Assembly: GCA_030432025.1 (NCBI GenBank)
Contig: JAUIIA010000010.1
Span: 1 to 64,000 of the forward strand
Direction: 5' to 3'
Length of the DNA: 64,000 nucleotides
Source: Alphaproteobacteria bacterium
Lineage (GTDB): Bacteria > Pseudomonadota > Alphaproteobacteria > Micavibrionales > Micavibrionaceae
A model generated the notes under the pieces. The model was not told the origin of the DNA, did not search any database, and saw only the letters and a program-made list of their open reading frames with translations. Each line of letters starts with the position of its first letter. Within the stretch, counting starts at the first letter, position 1. Both the position numbers and the translations under genes were made by a program. This document shows positions 55,932 through 64,000 of this stretch, piece by piece.

Positions 55932-56431
55932 GAGTATTTTTCGATCGCAATTGCGACGACTTCTTTCAACTCTTCAGCCTTCTCACTGCTATCGCTGCGC
56001 AGCTGTTGCTCATAAGTGATCCACATCACATCAATATGCGCCTGAACGATGACATGATGCTCTTCACGGTCAATGTCGATATCTTCGCAGAATTCGCGTA
56101 ACGACAGACCGAAATGGGTCATCAAATCGTGCTTGTACATCGACGTTAAGTCTTTGATGTTGTTGGAGTAATTGTATATTTTATCAATCCAGTTTTTGGC
56201 TTCGCTCGCACCTGCATCCTGAAATGCTTTCCAGCTTTGCGTAAGCTTTTCGAGAACGTCTTTGACTTCGTCTGTATATTCGTCCTCTTTGCTATCAATA
56301 CGGATTTGCGCTTTCTTGATTTTTTTAGGATCAATAATGCCGTTAGGGCCACGCACAGGAAGTCCGGCTTTCAAGCGGAGCTTGTTAATGCGGTGATAAA
56401 TCTCAACTTCTTCTTTGTCACGTTTGTTCAT
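55928..56431 (-). CDS. Hypothetical protein
   Basis: This encodes 167 residues that I do not recognise. It is highly charged and helical, without signal peptide or membrane segment. It has a basic N-terminal third, then a helical core including the acidic patch EFCEDIDIDREEHH. Its ATG overlaps the end of the response regulator gene by 14 bases, so the two were probably cotranscribed and coupled. That makes a link to the same signalling pathway likely, but nothing more can be said. The stop interlocks with the pseudo-receiver gene (55928-55931). Confidence 0.65.
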   Translation of the reverse strand: MNKRDKEEVEIYHRINKLRLKAGLPVRGPNGIIDPKKIKKAQIRIDSKEDEYTDEVKDVLEKLTQSWKAFQDAGASEAKNWIDKIYNYSNNIKDLTSMYKHDLMTHFGLSLREFCEDIDIDREEHHVIVQAHIDVMWITYEQQLRSDSSEKAEELKEVVAIAIEKYS

Positions 56432-57023
56432 GATTGTTCTTCACATCCTGTGGTTTTGTTTTACGTCGTTCTTGCCCTTCAAACGGTCGTTTTTGCCTGC
56501 GCCTGTCGGGGCCAAAAAAGTCCCGGCTTTTCACATAGGGGCGTGGGTTGTTGATCACATGTTGAATGCGTCTAGCCAGTTCACTGGCCGAAATCGGTTT
56601 GACCACAACCTCATTCGCTCCAAGATCCCGGCTTTCTTTAACCAACGTTTCCGAAGTATAAGCACTACAGACGACTACGGGCAAGAAACGCACGCAGTCG
56701 CTCTTATGCGATCGTATGGTTTTTAATAATTCCCGCCCGTCCATTTCCGGCATCAACCAATCCAGAATAACAACATCAATGTTATTCTTATTCTAGAACT
56801 GGTTCATGGACTGGATTTTGTGTTGGGCTGCTACACCGTTCTCGGCGGTCACAACTTCACCGACGCCCATTTCCCTTAAACACGCTGCAAGCAATTCAGC
56901 AATAAAGGGAAAGTCCTCGACCAGCAAAACCTTAAAATCTCCCAGGTCGAGTTGGTCCGCATCGGTCGGTTCGGTTTGGTCCTGCTCAACTGGCTCGGTG
57001 GACTCTGTTTTATCTTTATTCAT
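56418..57023 (-). pseudogene. Response regulator receiver protein interrupted by an in-frame amber codon
   Basis: One continuous frame of 201 residues plus stop encodes an acidic N-terminal leader (about 1-28), then a CheY-type receiver: KVLLVEDFPF (acid pair), IDVVILDWLMPEMDG (phospho-Asp), VVCSAY and VVVKP (Lys), and a basic tail. A TAG at 56795-56793, after MNQF at residue 76, cuts the receiver just before the phospho-Asp. Both sides are in the same frame and well conserved, so a single base change (or a sequence error) explains it. Suppressed readthrough is possible but there is no direct sign of it. Confidence 0.85.
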
Positions 57024-57147
57024 ATATTAGAAATATAAGGTTACTTCGTTAAGATCACTGTAAGATATTCTTTCGAATAGTCAAAGTGGATTGGACATCT
57101 TTCTATTGTTTGTTATATCTCGCTAAAGAACAAAGGAAATTTTGAAT

Positions 57148-58245
57148 ATGTTGAAAAAAACCGCACTTCACGACCTTCATGTACAGCTTGGCGCAAAAAT
57201 GGGCGAATTCGCCGGCTATGATATGCCGCTATATTACGGTGAGGGGGTGATTAAGGAACATGAATGGGTGCGCTCATCTTGCGGTTTATTCGATGTATCC
57301 CATATGGGGCAAGCCTCACTAACCGGAGAAGGCTCTCTGGCACTGGTACAAAAACTGACCCCGTCCGCATTTGCCAGATTGGAAGAAAACCGCACGAAAT
57401 ATACGGTTTTGCTTAATGAGCAGGGCGGGATTATCGATGATTTGATGATCACACGTACGGGCGACGAAGAATTTCACATGGTTTTGAATGCGGGCTGTAA
57501 GGATAAGGATCTGAAGTGGATTGAATCCCATGTCAGTGGTGACGTGAAGCTTAAATATTATGATGACTGGGCTTTGCTCGCGTTGCAGGGGCAAAAAGCT
57601 GAAGAAGTCTTGCGCGATGTTTTGGATATCGAACTAAAGGACATGCCGTATATGAGCCTGTGGTATCAGGACTACGAAATGTTCATCTCCCGCCTCGGTT
57701 ATACGGGTGAGGACGGTTTCGAAATCGCTGTCAGCAACGAAGATGCGCCTGCGCTGGCTGAGAAACTCCTTGCGCATGATGCGGTGAAGCCGATCGGTCT
57801 GGCCGCCCGTGACTCGCTGCGCCTCGAAATGGGATATGCCCTGTATGGCCACGACATCAACGCCGAGACCTCACCTGTTGATGCAAATATGACATGGTTG
57901 ATCAGCAAAAGCGCGGAAGGCTATTTCGGCTATGAGCGTGTGCACAAGGATCTATCCGAAGGTGTTGATCGCAAACTGGTTGGTTTCAAATTGATCGACC
58001 GTGGTGTTGCCCGCGAAGGTGCGGAAATCAGAGACGAGAATGACAATGTGATTGGCGAACTGACATCCGGTGGCCATTCGCCGACGATGAAAGCCTCAAT
58101 CGCTATGGGCTACGTCGATACAGCGTTCACGAAAAGCGGAACAAAAGTTTTCATCAATGTTCGCGGCAAGAATCTGGAGGCGGCCGTAAATGCTCTGCCT
58201 TTTATTCCGGCTAAAACGAAATCGATGAAGAAAAACGCGGCTTGA
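57148..58245 (+). CDS. gcvT: Aminomethyltransferase, glycine cleavage T protein
   Basis: This 365-residue protein transfers the methylene group from the lipoyl-bound aminomethyl to tetrahydrofolate, releasing ammonia. Family signatures are GEFAGYDMPLYY, SCGLFDVSHMG, GIIDDLMI, RLGYTGEDGFEI and the C-terminal GGHSPTMKASIAMGYV. The ATG at 57148 is chosen because AAGGAAA lies about 9 bases before; a TTG at 57142 is less likely. No glycine riboswitch core is seen in 57024-57147. It heads the gcv operon, whose next gene is unexpectedly a protease. Confidence 0.95.
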   Translation: MLKKTALHDLHVQLGAKMGEFAGYDMPLYYGEGVIKEHEWVRSSCGLFDVSHMGQASLTGEGSLALVQKLTPSAFARLEENRTKYTVLLNEQGGIIDDLMITRTGDEEFHMVLNAGCKDKDLKWIESHVSGDVKLKYYDDWALLALQGQKAEEVLRDVLDIELKDMPYMSLWYQDYEMFISRLGYTGEDGFEIAVSNEDAPALAEKLLAHDAVKPIGLAARDSLRLEMGYALYGHDINAETSPVDANMTWLISKSAEGYFGYERVHKDLSEGVDRKLVGFKLIDRGVAREGAEIRDENDNVIGELTSGGHSPTMKASIAMGYVDTAFTKSGTKVFINVRGKNLEAAVNALPFIPAKTKSMKKNAA

Positions 58246-58254
58246 TAAAACCCT

Positions 58255-59619
58255 ATGGACCTCGACTTCATCAAACTCGAATACATACTGGGTCCGTTTA
58301 TCTATATCCTGCTGATCTACTTGGCCGTGCTGCTGCACGAAAGCGGTCATTACATCGCTGCGCGCATTTTCGGCATGCCGATCAAGGAAGTCGTCATCGG
58401 CCGCGGGCGAACATTGAAATGGTGGATCGATAAAAACAACACGCGTTTTTCATTTCGCATGTGGCCGTTGGGCGCATATGTACACCTGCTTGGCGCGGAG
58501 GAGGGCGATCATTCCAAAGCCTATGCGCTACAACCTTACTGGAAACGGCAGGTCACCACACTGGCCGGGCCATTCATAAATTTCGCAATTTTGCCCTTTT
58601 TGTTCTTCGCCTTTTATCTCGCATTCGGGCAACCATCCGCCCATGCAGTTCTGGTCGGGGTTGAGAAGGGGATGGCTGCGGAAAAAGCGGGGTTCGAGCC
58701 GTGGGATGAATTCTTGTCCGTAAACGGCATCCCCGTCACCAATTATCTGGATATGCGCCGTCACGCCTATTCTTTAGGGCCTGTAGAGGCGACATATAAG
58801 ATCCGCCGCGGGCAAGAAATAAAAGAAATCACCTTCACTCCCGGCTGGGACTCCTACATGGATGACGAGGGTATCTTGCGGGAACACACCCGCTTTGGCG
58901 TGACATGGTATCACCGTCCGTACCAACTCGCGGTTTTTGAAAAAATCGCCGGTGTGGATGTCGATGACGATCCTGACTTGGCGCTGGAGTTGATTAATCG
59001 CTATATGGGGCAAGAGACCACGGTTGTTTTAAAAGGACAGCAAGACCGCACCCATACCTTCAAAGTACGCTTGTCGGCAGAGGCCAACAAACATTTGAAT
59101 GATCCTGATCACCGCTATTACGAGGAAGTGTTTCTCGGCAAAACCAAGGGCAATTATTATCTCGAACAGCCCGTTGGCAAATATGTGTTCGAAGCCCTCA
59201 TGAAAAGCGCCGACCTGATCAAAATTATAGCCGTACTGCCGTTCCAGCTCTTGCCGATCGATGCATCCGCTTTGAAGGATCAGCACGCAGTAACCCATAT
59301 CGATACGGTCTGGCTGAACCGTTTTTACAATCTGATCTATCTGTTTTGTACCGCTAGTGTTTTCGTCGGTTTGATCAATTTATTGCCGCTGCCGAATCTG
59401 GATGGCGGGCAATTCCTGATCCAGACATTGGAAAAAATCAAAAAAGAGAAACTCACACGCCGCACGAAAGCCCGCATTTTCGGGCTGGCATTCTTTATCC
59501 TGTATTTAAGTATCCTGTTTTCGAATCTGGATAATTTACCGGGCTACATTGACTCCCGTGTGAAAAAAGTTCAGGAATTTATTAATCCCGATCAAAAAGA
59601 CCAACAACAAGTTAAGTAA
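58255..59619 (+). CDS. RseP-like site-2 intramembrane zinc metalloprotease with PDZ domain
   Basis: This 454-residue protein is about the length of RseP. The zinc motif HESGH is at 28-32 in the first membrane helix, and the second metal/active-site motif LLPLPNLDGG is near 376-385. A PDZ-like domain sits between them (about 130-200, KAGFEPWDEFLSVNGIPV), and there are at least four membrane helices. Such enzymes cut transmembrane substrates such as anti-sigma factors. It lies between gcvT (9 bases) and gcvH (13 bases), an unusual site, so it may be a second, non-RseP family member. Its substrate is unknown. Confidence 0.85.
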   Translation: MDLDFIKLEYILGPFIYILLIYLAVLLHESGHYIAARIFGMPIKEVVIGRGRTLKWWIDKNNTRFSFRMWPLGAYVHLLGAEEGDHSKAYALQPYWKRQVTTLAGPFINFAILPFLFFAFYLAFGQPSAHAVLVGVEKGMAAEKAGFEPWDEFLSVNGIPVTNYLDMRRHAYSLGPVEATYKIRRGQEIKEITFTPGWDSYMDDEGILREHTRFGVTWYHRPYQLAVFEKIAGVDVDDDPDLALELINRYMGQETTVVLKGQQDRTHTFKVRLSAEANKHLNDPDHRYYEEVFLGKTKGNYYLEQPVGKYVFEALMKSADLIKIIAVLPFQLLPIDASALKDQHAVTHIDTVWLNRFYNLIYLFCTASVFVGLINLLPLPNLDGGQFLIQTLEKIKKEKLTRRTKARIFGLAFFILYLSILFSNLDNLPGYIDSRVKKVQEFINPDQKDQQQVK

Positions 59620-59632
59620 GGAAATCAGAGCT

Positions 59633-60010
59633 ATGGCCGAAACTAAATATACGGAAGATCACGAAGCGGTTTATGTCGATGGCGATGTCGCATGGGTAGG
59701 CATCACTAAATATGCGCAGGAAGCTCTGGGCGATCTTGTCTTTGTTGAACTTCCCGAAGTCGGCAAAGCGTTGAGCAAGGGCGATGAGTTCGCGGTTGTC
59801 GAATCCGTAAAAACCGCCGCTGAAGTATATTCTCCCGTGGACGGCGAAGTGGTCGAAGCCAATGACAACATGCCTGATGATCTGGAACTGATCGCTAAGG
59901 ATTTGGCCGATGGCGGCTGGATCGTCAAAATCAAAATCAGCGACGCATCACAGCTGGATGGCTTGATGGATGAAGCCGCGTATCAGGATTATCTGAAGAC
60001 ACTTGATTAA
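59633..60010 (+). CDS. gcvH: Glycine cleavage H protein
   Basis: This 125-residue lipoyl carrier has its lipoylated lysine at K60 within VVESVKTAAEVYSPVDGEV. It shuttles the aminomethyl intermediate between the P and T proteins. Length and sequence are normal. AAGGAAA precedes the ATG by about 9 bases. It is followed by a 74-base gap with a weak hairpin before gcvPA. Confidence 0.96.
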   Translation: MAETKYTEDHEAVYVDGDVAWVGITKYAQEALGDLVFVELPEVGKALSKGDEFAVVESVKTAAEVYSPVDGEVVEANDNMPDDLELIAKDLADGGWIVKIKISDASQLDGLMDEAAYQDYLKTLD

Positions 60011-60036
60011 GACTTGGTGGAAAACCGAGTGTCCAT

Positions 60037-60058
60037 AACCATTTCAGGCTGGTTTTTT
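60037..60058 (+). terminator. Weak terminator/attenuator between gcvH and gcvPA
   Basis: AACCA (60037-60041) pairs with TGGTT (60050-60054) over an 8-base loop, and the right arm runs into a six-T tract (60053-60058). The short stem suggests partial termination at most, perhaps lowering gcvPA relative to gcvTH. Confidence 0.35.
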
Positions 60059-60084
60059 GTTTAAAAACCGCCTAAATAGGGGAC

Positions 60085-61365
60085 ATGCGTTACTTACCAC
60101 AGACACAGAAATCTCGCGACGAGATGCTCAAAGTCGTTGGAGCGAATTCGATCGACGACTTGTATGTTGATGTTCCCAAAGCCGCGTTTATCGACGGTAA
60201 AGCCGATCTGCCCGATCATCAGGGCGAACTGGCGGTCGAACGATATCTTGGGGCCTATGCCAATCAGAATCATGCCGCACCCGACGGTCCGTTCTTCCTC
60301 GGTGCCGGAGCGTATTATCACCACGTCCCCGCGACGGTGGATTACATCATTCAACGTTCGGAATTCCTGACCGCCTATACGCCGTACCAGCCGGAAATCG
60401 CGCAAGGCACGTTGCAGATGATTTTCGAATACCAGACTTTCATCGCACAATTGACAGGACAGGAAATCGCCAACGCTTCCATGTATGACGGTGCGACCGC
60501 AACAACCGAAGCGGCACTGATGGCGATGCGTATCACCAAACGCAAGAAGATCGCGATCGGTAATGCTATCCATCCCGACTACCGTGAAGTGCTGCAATCC
60601 TATATGTGGAATTTCGATGGCGAGGTCGAAATCACCGACGGTGAACCGGATGACACGACCGCATGTGTGATCGTTCAATCTCCTGATTTTTATGGCGCGC
60701 CTCATAAATACGATTCGTTGCGTAAAAAATGCGATGAGACGGGTGCGCTGCTTGTTGTCGTTGTGACTGAGATTTTGTCACTCGGTCTGTTGCCTGCGCC
60801 TGTCGAAGCCGACATTGTTTGCGGCGAAGGCCAAAGCATAGGTCTCGCTATGTCCTATGGTGGCCCATATCTTGGCTTCTTTGCATGTCGTGAGAAATAT
60901 GTTCGCCAAATGCCCGGACGTCTGTGCGGTATTACCGAAGACGCCGACGGCAAGCGCGGTTTCGTGCTGACGCTGAATACGCGTGAACAGCATATCCGCC
61001 GTGACAAGGCGACATCCAATATCTGTACCAACCAGGGCCTGTGTGCTTTGGCGTTCACTGTTCACATGAGCTTGCTCGGTGAGGACGGCTTTAAACGTCT
61101 GGCGAAACTGAACCATGAAGCGGCGTGCAAAACCGCAGATGCGCTGACGGCAATCGACGGCGTGAAGCTGGTCACACAGAACTTCTTCAATGAATTTGTA
61201 ACGGAGCTTCCCAAGCCCGCGAATGAGGTAGTGGAGGCACTGGCTCAGAAAGGCGTTATCGCGGGACTGGCTCTTGAGGGTAATAAACTTCTGGTCGCTG
61301 CTACGGAAATGACTACGCAGGCGGATATCGATGCGTTTGCGGCGAACCTGAAGGAAATTCTATAA
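60085..61365 (+). CDS. gcvPA: Glycine dehydrogenase (decarboxylating) subunit 1
   Basis: This 426-residue subunit is the N-terminal half of the split P protein. Signatures include [63 protein letters not shown] and the C-terminal [24 protein letters not shown]. Together with GcvPB it decarboxylates glycine and loads the aminomethyl group on GcvH. Two-subunit P proteins are common in Firmicutes and occur in some alphaproteobacteria. Its TAA shares one base with the ATG of the next gene (61365). Confidence 0.96.
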   Translation: MRYLPQTQKSRDEMLKVVGANSIDDLYVDVPKAAFIDGKADLPDHQGELAVERYLGAYANQNHAAPDGPFFLGAGAYYHHVPATVDYIIQRSEFLTAYTPYQPEIAQGTLQMIFEYQTFIAQLTGQEIANASMYDGATATTEAALMAMRITKRKKIAIGNAIHPDYREVLQSYMWNFDGEVEITDGEPDDTTACVIVQSPDFYGAPHKYDSLRKKCDETGALLVVVVTEILSLGLLPAPVEADIVCGEGQSIGLAMSYGGPYLGFFACREKYVRQMPGRLCGITEDADGKRGFVLTLNTREQHIRRDKATSNICTNQGLCALAFTVHMSLLGEDGFKRLAKLNHEAACKTADALTAIDGVKLVTQNFFNEFVTELPKPANEVVEALAQKGVIAGLALEGNKLLVAATEMTTQADIDAFAANLKEIL

Positions 61366-62084
61366 TGCGCTTATTCACTCTCATTCTATCTTTTGCAGTT
61401 TTTGTTCTGGCGGGAACCGCCCATGCGGAGACCGTCACCGAAAAGCTTGAGCAACGCAAAGCCAACTTTGCTAAAAAGGCACCTGCTGAAAAACTCAAAG
61501 ATTATGAAGAGGGTGTAAGACAAGTTGCCGAGTCAGGCGTTCTCGAACGCGCCATTAATGTCGGCGATAAAGCGCCGGACTTTACATTGCCGAATGCAGC
61601 GGGCGAAAGTGTTACCCTGTCCGAACTTCTGAAAGACGGTCCTGTTGTAATGATCTGGTATCGCGGTGAGTGGTGCCCGTATTGCAATATCTATCTCGAA
61701 GACATTCAGGCCCATGCGCAAGAATTCAAGGATGCAGGCGCAAATGTAGTCGCCATCAGCCCTGAAACACCCGACCGTGGCTGGACTCTGCAGGACAAGC
61801 TGGATCTAGACTTTCATATCCTGAGTGACGAAAAAAGCGCCATCGCGCAAGAATACGGTGTCGTATACACACTGCCTGAAAAAATTGCAGGCTATTTGCA
61901 GGAAGCATTCGACATCCATGAAAAGAATAAGGACGACCGCAACCTTCTGCCGTTGGGGGCGTCATATGTGATTAGTCAGGACGGCGTTGTGACATACGCC
62001 TTTATCGACCCTGATTATCGTAAACGTGCAGAAACCGAAATTCTGCTAGAGGAAGTAAAAGCACTGCCTAACAAGGAAAAGTAA
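61365..62084 (+). CDS. Exported peroxiredoxin-like (AhpC/TSA) thioredoxin-fold protein
   Basis: This 239-residue protein has a Sec signal peptide (about 1-21, likely cut after AHA) and a thioredoxin/AhpC fold: GDKAPDFTLPNAAGE, then VVMIWYRGEWCPYCN with C104 and C107 as a CPYC pair, SPETPDRGWTLQDK and LPLGASYVISQDGVV. It is predicted to reduce peroxides or disulfides in the periplasm. It is embedded between gcvPA (overlap of one base) and gcvPB (one-base gap), so it is made with the P protein although it acts in another compartment. Confidence 0.85.
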   Translation: MRLFTLILSFAVFVLAGTAHAETVTEKLEQRKANFAKKAPAEKLKDYEEGVRQVAESGVLERAINVGDKAPDFTLPNAAGESVTLSELLKDGPVVMIWYRGEWCPYCNIYLEDIQAHAQEFKDAGANVVAISPETPDRGWTLQDKLDLDFHILSDEKSAIAQEYGVVYTLPEKIAGYLQEAFDIHEKNKDDRNLLPLGASYVISQDGVVTYAFIDPDYRKRAETEILLEEVKALPNKEK

Positions 62085-62085
62085 A

Positions 62086-63636
62086 ATGGTGGCTGAAAAA
62101 GCAATTATGGACATGACCGAAGATCACAACCCACAACATGACGGCGATTGCGCCCTGCATTACGAAGAAAACCTGCTCTGGGAAAAAGAACGCAGTGACT
62201 CTCCGGGCGTTGATCTGCCTGAACCACAGGGTACGCCATCACGCACAGGTGTCGCCGAGCGTGGCGATATCGGTCTGCCGCAGGTTTCCGAACCGCAAGC
62301 TTTGCGTCACTTTGTCCGTATGAGTACGTGGAACTACTCCATTGACCACGGCTTCTTCCCGCTGGGCTCTTGCACCATGAAACACAACCCGCGCCTGAAT
62401 GAAAAAGTCGCGCGTAATCCCGGTTTCGCCCATATCCACCCGATGCAACCCGAAAGCACGGTACAGGGCGCGCTGGGCCTGATGTATGAATTGCAGGAAT
62501 GGCTGGCCGAGCTGACCAATCTGCCGGGTGTGTGTTTGTCACCCGCCGCTGGTGCCCATGGCGAGCTTGCGGGCATGATGACCATCCGCCGCGCGCATGA
62601 GCAAAAGGGCGAAATCCAGAAACGTAAAATCGTCCTCACCCCTGACTCCGCGCACGGAACAAACCCTGCGACGGCTGTGACATGCGGTTTCGAAGTCCGC
62701 AACATGCCGACAAGCGAGACGGGTATCCTGACTATGGAAGCTTTTAAAGAAGCTTTGTATGCAACCGATCCTGACGGTGCGGACATCGCAGGAATGATGG
62801 TAACCAACCCGAATACGTGCGGGCTGTTCGAGAAAGACATTATCGAGATTGCCGATCTGCTGCATGAGGCCGGTGGCTATTTCTACATGGATGGTGCGAA
62901 CTTCAACGCGCTCGTCGGTAAAATCCGCCCCGGTGATTTCGGTGTGGATGTCATGCACATCAACTTGCACAAAACATTCTCCACGCCACATGGCGGCGGC
63001 GGTCCGGGTTCAGGCCCGATCTGCTGTACCGAAGAACTCGCGCAATTCATGCCTGTTCCGACCGTCATCAAAAACGGCGATACATATAAGCTGGAAACCA
63101 TCGAAGACCGTCCGGCAAGCGTTGGCCGTCTGAAAGGGTACCAAGGCCAGTTTGGTATGCATGTCCGCGCATTGTCTTACATGCTGTCTCACGGCGCGGA
63201 TGGTTTGAAACGCGTTTCCGAGGATGCGGTGCTGAATGCGAACTACATCTTGCGTCAACTTGAAGGTGATTACTTTGCGCCTTACGCGGGTCAAGGCCCC
63301 TGCATGCACGAAGCCCTTGTGACCGATAAGTTCCAAAAAGAGCAAGGCGTGCAAACGCTGGATATCGCAAAAGCACTGATCGAAAAGGGCTTCCACCCGA
63401 TGACCGTGTACTTCCCGCTCACCCGTCCGGGCACGATGTTGATCGAACCGACGGAAACCGAGAGCAAGGATTCGATTGATCGCTTTATTACCGTGATGAA
63501 AGACATCGCGAATGAGGCAAAAACGAACGATAATGCGGCCGATCACTTCCACAACTTCCCGCTGTCTTCACCACGCCGCCGCTTGGACGAGGTTAAGGCT
63601 GCGCGTAAACCGCAACTGCGCTGGAAAACAGCTTAA
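62086..63636 (+). CDS. gcvPB: Glycine dehydrogenase (decarboxylating) subunit 2
   Basis: This 516-residue subunit is the C-terminal half of the P protein, carrying the PLP cofactor. The Schiff-base lysine is K296 in HINLHKTFSTPHGGGGPG. Other signatures are FPLGSCTMKHNPRLNE, LSPAAGAHGELAGMM, DSAHGTNPATA and FFxMDGAN-like YFYMDGANFNALVG. The start at 62086 follows the peroxiredoxin stop by one base. It ends the gcv operon, 6 bases before the stop of a convergent small gene. Confidence 0.96.
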   Translation: MVAEKAIMDMTEDHNPQHDGDCALHYEENLLWEKERSDSPGVDLPEPQGTPSRTGVAERGDIGLPQVSEPQALRHFVRMSTWNYSIDHGFFPLGSCTMKHNPRLNEKVARNPGFAHIHPMQPESTVQGALGLMYELQEWLAELTNLPGVCLSPAAGAHGELAGMMTIRRAHEQKGEIQKRKIVLTPDSAHGTNPATAVTCGFEVRNMPTSETGILTMEAFKEALYATDPDGADIAGMMVTNPNTCGLFEKDIIEIADLLHEAGGYFYMDGANFNALVGKIRPGDFGVDVMHINLHKTFSTPHGGGGPGSGPICCTEELAQFMPVPTVIKNGDTYKLETIEDRPASVGRLKGYQGQFGMHVRALSYMLSHGADGLKRVSEDAVLNANYILRQLEGDYFAPYAGQGPCMHEALVTDKFQKEQGVQTLDIAKALIEKGFHPMTVYFPLTRPGTMLIEPTETESKDSIDRFITVMKDIANEAKTNDNAADHFHNFPLSSPRRRLDEVKAARKPQLRWKTA

Positions 63637-63642
63637 GGCTTC

Positions 63643-63948
63643 CTAAGGCTTGAAGTAAATGCGAGCGCTGAAATAGGCATTCGTCCCTCCTATTGTCAGG
63701 CCCAGTACAAGCCCAACAACAGTGAAGGTCACTGGCGGGCCGCCTGAAAAAAAGACGAAGGTAAACAGGAGCGCGCCGATTAAACTGCCGAGCACCCCGC
63801 CGATCAAAAAATATTGCCAAGGTTTGGTTATATCGTTCTCTTCAAGGAGCAGAACGATGGGAATGCCGAGGGTGACAGAAAACGGCAGACTGAAAATTGT
63901 CAGAAAAAAGATGGTTACAGGGAGGCCAACAAGCATTTCTTTTCCCAA
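63643..63948 (-). CDS. Small membrane protein of unknown function
   Basis: This 101-residue protein has three predicted membrane segments (about 5-30, 45-68 and 72-92), Gly-rich, with a short basic end. I do not recognise the family. It converges on gcvPB with a 6-base gap and no terminator between. Upstream (63949-64000) nothing else is complete before the window ends. Confidence 0.6.
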   Translation of the reverse strand: MGKEMLVGLPVTIFFLTIFSLPFSVTLGIPIVLLLEENDITKPWQYFLIGGVLGSLIGALLFTFVFFSGGPPVTFTVVGLVLGLTIGGTNAYFSARIYFKP

Positions 63949-64000
63949 GCTTGGGTTGTTGCCGTTCGTTGTTATAAAGTCGTAACAAAATACGAGAAAA

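Noticed and set aside
57024-57147. Glycine riboswitch upstream of gcvT
   Set aside because: The 124-base leader is AT-rich and shows no recognisable glycine aptamer core or tandem helices by eye.

Overview
This window looks like a chromosomal segment of a moderate-GC, Gram-negative bacterium. I read it as an alphaproteobacterium, possibly from the Rhodospirillales/Micavibrio side, but that is inference. The Gram-negative call rests on an RND efflux operon with a lipoprotein outer-membrane factor, an RTX protein for type I secretion, and lipid-carrier glycan genes. The split glycine decarboxylase (GcvPA/GcvPB) and the tuf tail fit the narrower guess. Genes are packed tightly, with many 4-base same-strand overlaps and, unusually, five convergent gene pairs that share interlocked 4-base stop codons. 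I see no prophage, insertion sequence or CRISPR array.

Layout. 1-200: tail of tuf and its terminator. 230-2180: two unrecognised genes, one secreted. 2261-6325: two ABC transporter pairs that meet tail to tail. 6508-8141: a DEAD-box RNA helicase with a structured leader that can hide its ribosome binding site, and a bidirectional terminator shared with tRNA-Trp. 8375-14911: a TetR regulator with a palindromic operator, followed by a complete RND tripartite efflux pump.

15043-41435 is a large surface-glycan island. Its core (15043-24888) is a pseudaminic acid pathway: PseB, PseC, a cytidylyltransferase fused to an aldo/keto reductase, an SDR, PseG fused to a GNAT domain (PseH-like), and PseI. 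These are followed by a HisH/HisF-like ammonia-supplying pair and a PP-loop sugar amidotransferase, so the product is probably an amidino-modified nonulosonic acid. Around it lie methyltransferases, KpsS/GT-B-like proteins, two PhyH-type dioxygenases, an MBOAT acyltransferase with an SGNH-like partner, an ABC-type flippase/exporter, two GT4 glycosyltransferases, a nucleotide-sugar dehydrogenase and an AsnB-like amidotransferase.

41482-44243 is a ribonuclease R gene with an apparent frameshift. 44643-49235 encodes a 1530-residue RTX protein with two C-type-lectin-like domains and a PA14 domain. 49232-54811 is a second glycan module: a GT-C-like membrane protein, a GtrB-like transferase, a methyltransferase, GtrA and two sugar-nucleotide SDRs. 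54879-57023 is a small signalling group: a receiver-like protein that has lost all its phosphorylation residues, an unknown gene, and a response regulator broken by one in-frame amber codon. 57148-63636 is a glycine cleavage operon (gcvT, gcvH, gcvPA, gcvPB) interrupted by a site-2 metalloprotease gene and a secreted thioredoxin-fold gene. A small membrane protein closes the window.

The most unusual items are the fused and amidation-linked pseudaminic acid pathway (including a HisF paralogue missing a catalytic Asp), the foreign-looking genes inside the gcv operon, the disrupted rnr and response-regulator genes, the helicase leader, and the run of interlocked convergent stop codons. No searches were run. 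Family calls come from motifs and remembered family features.
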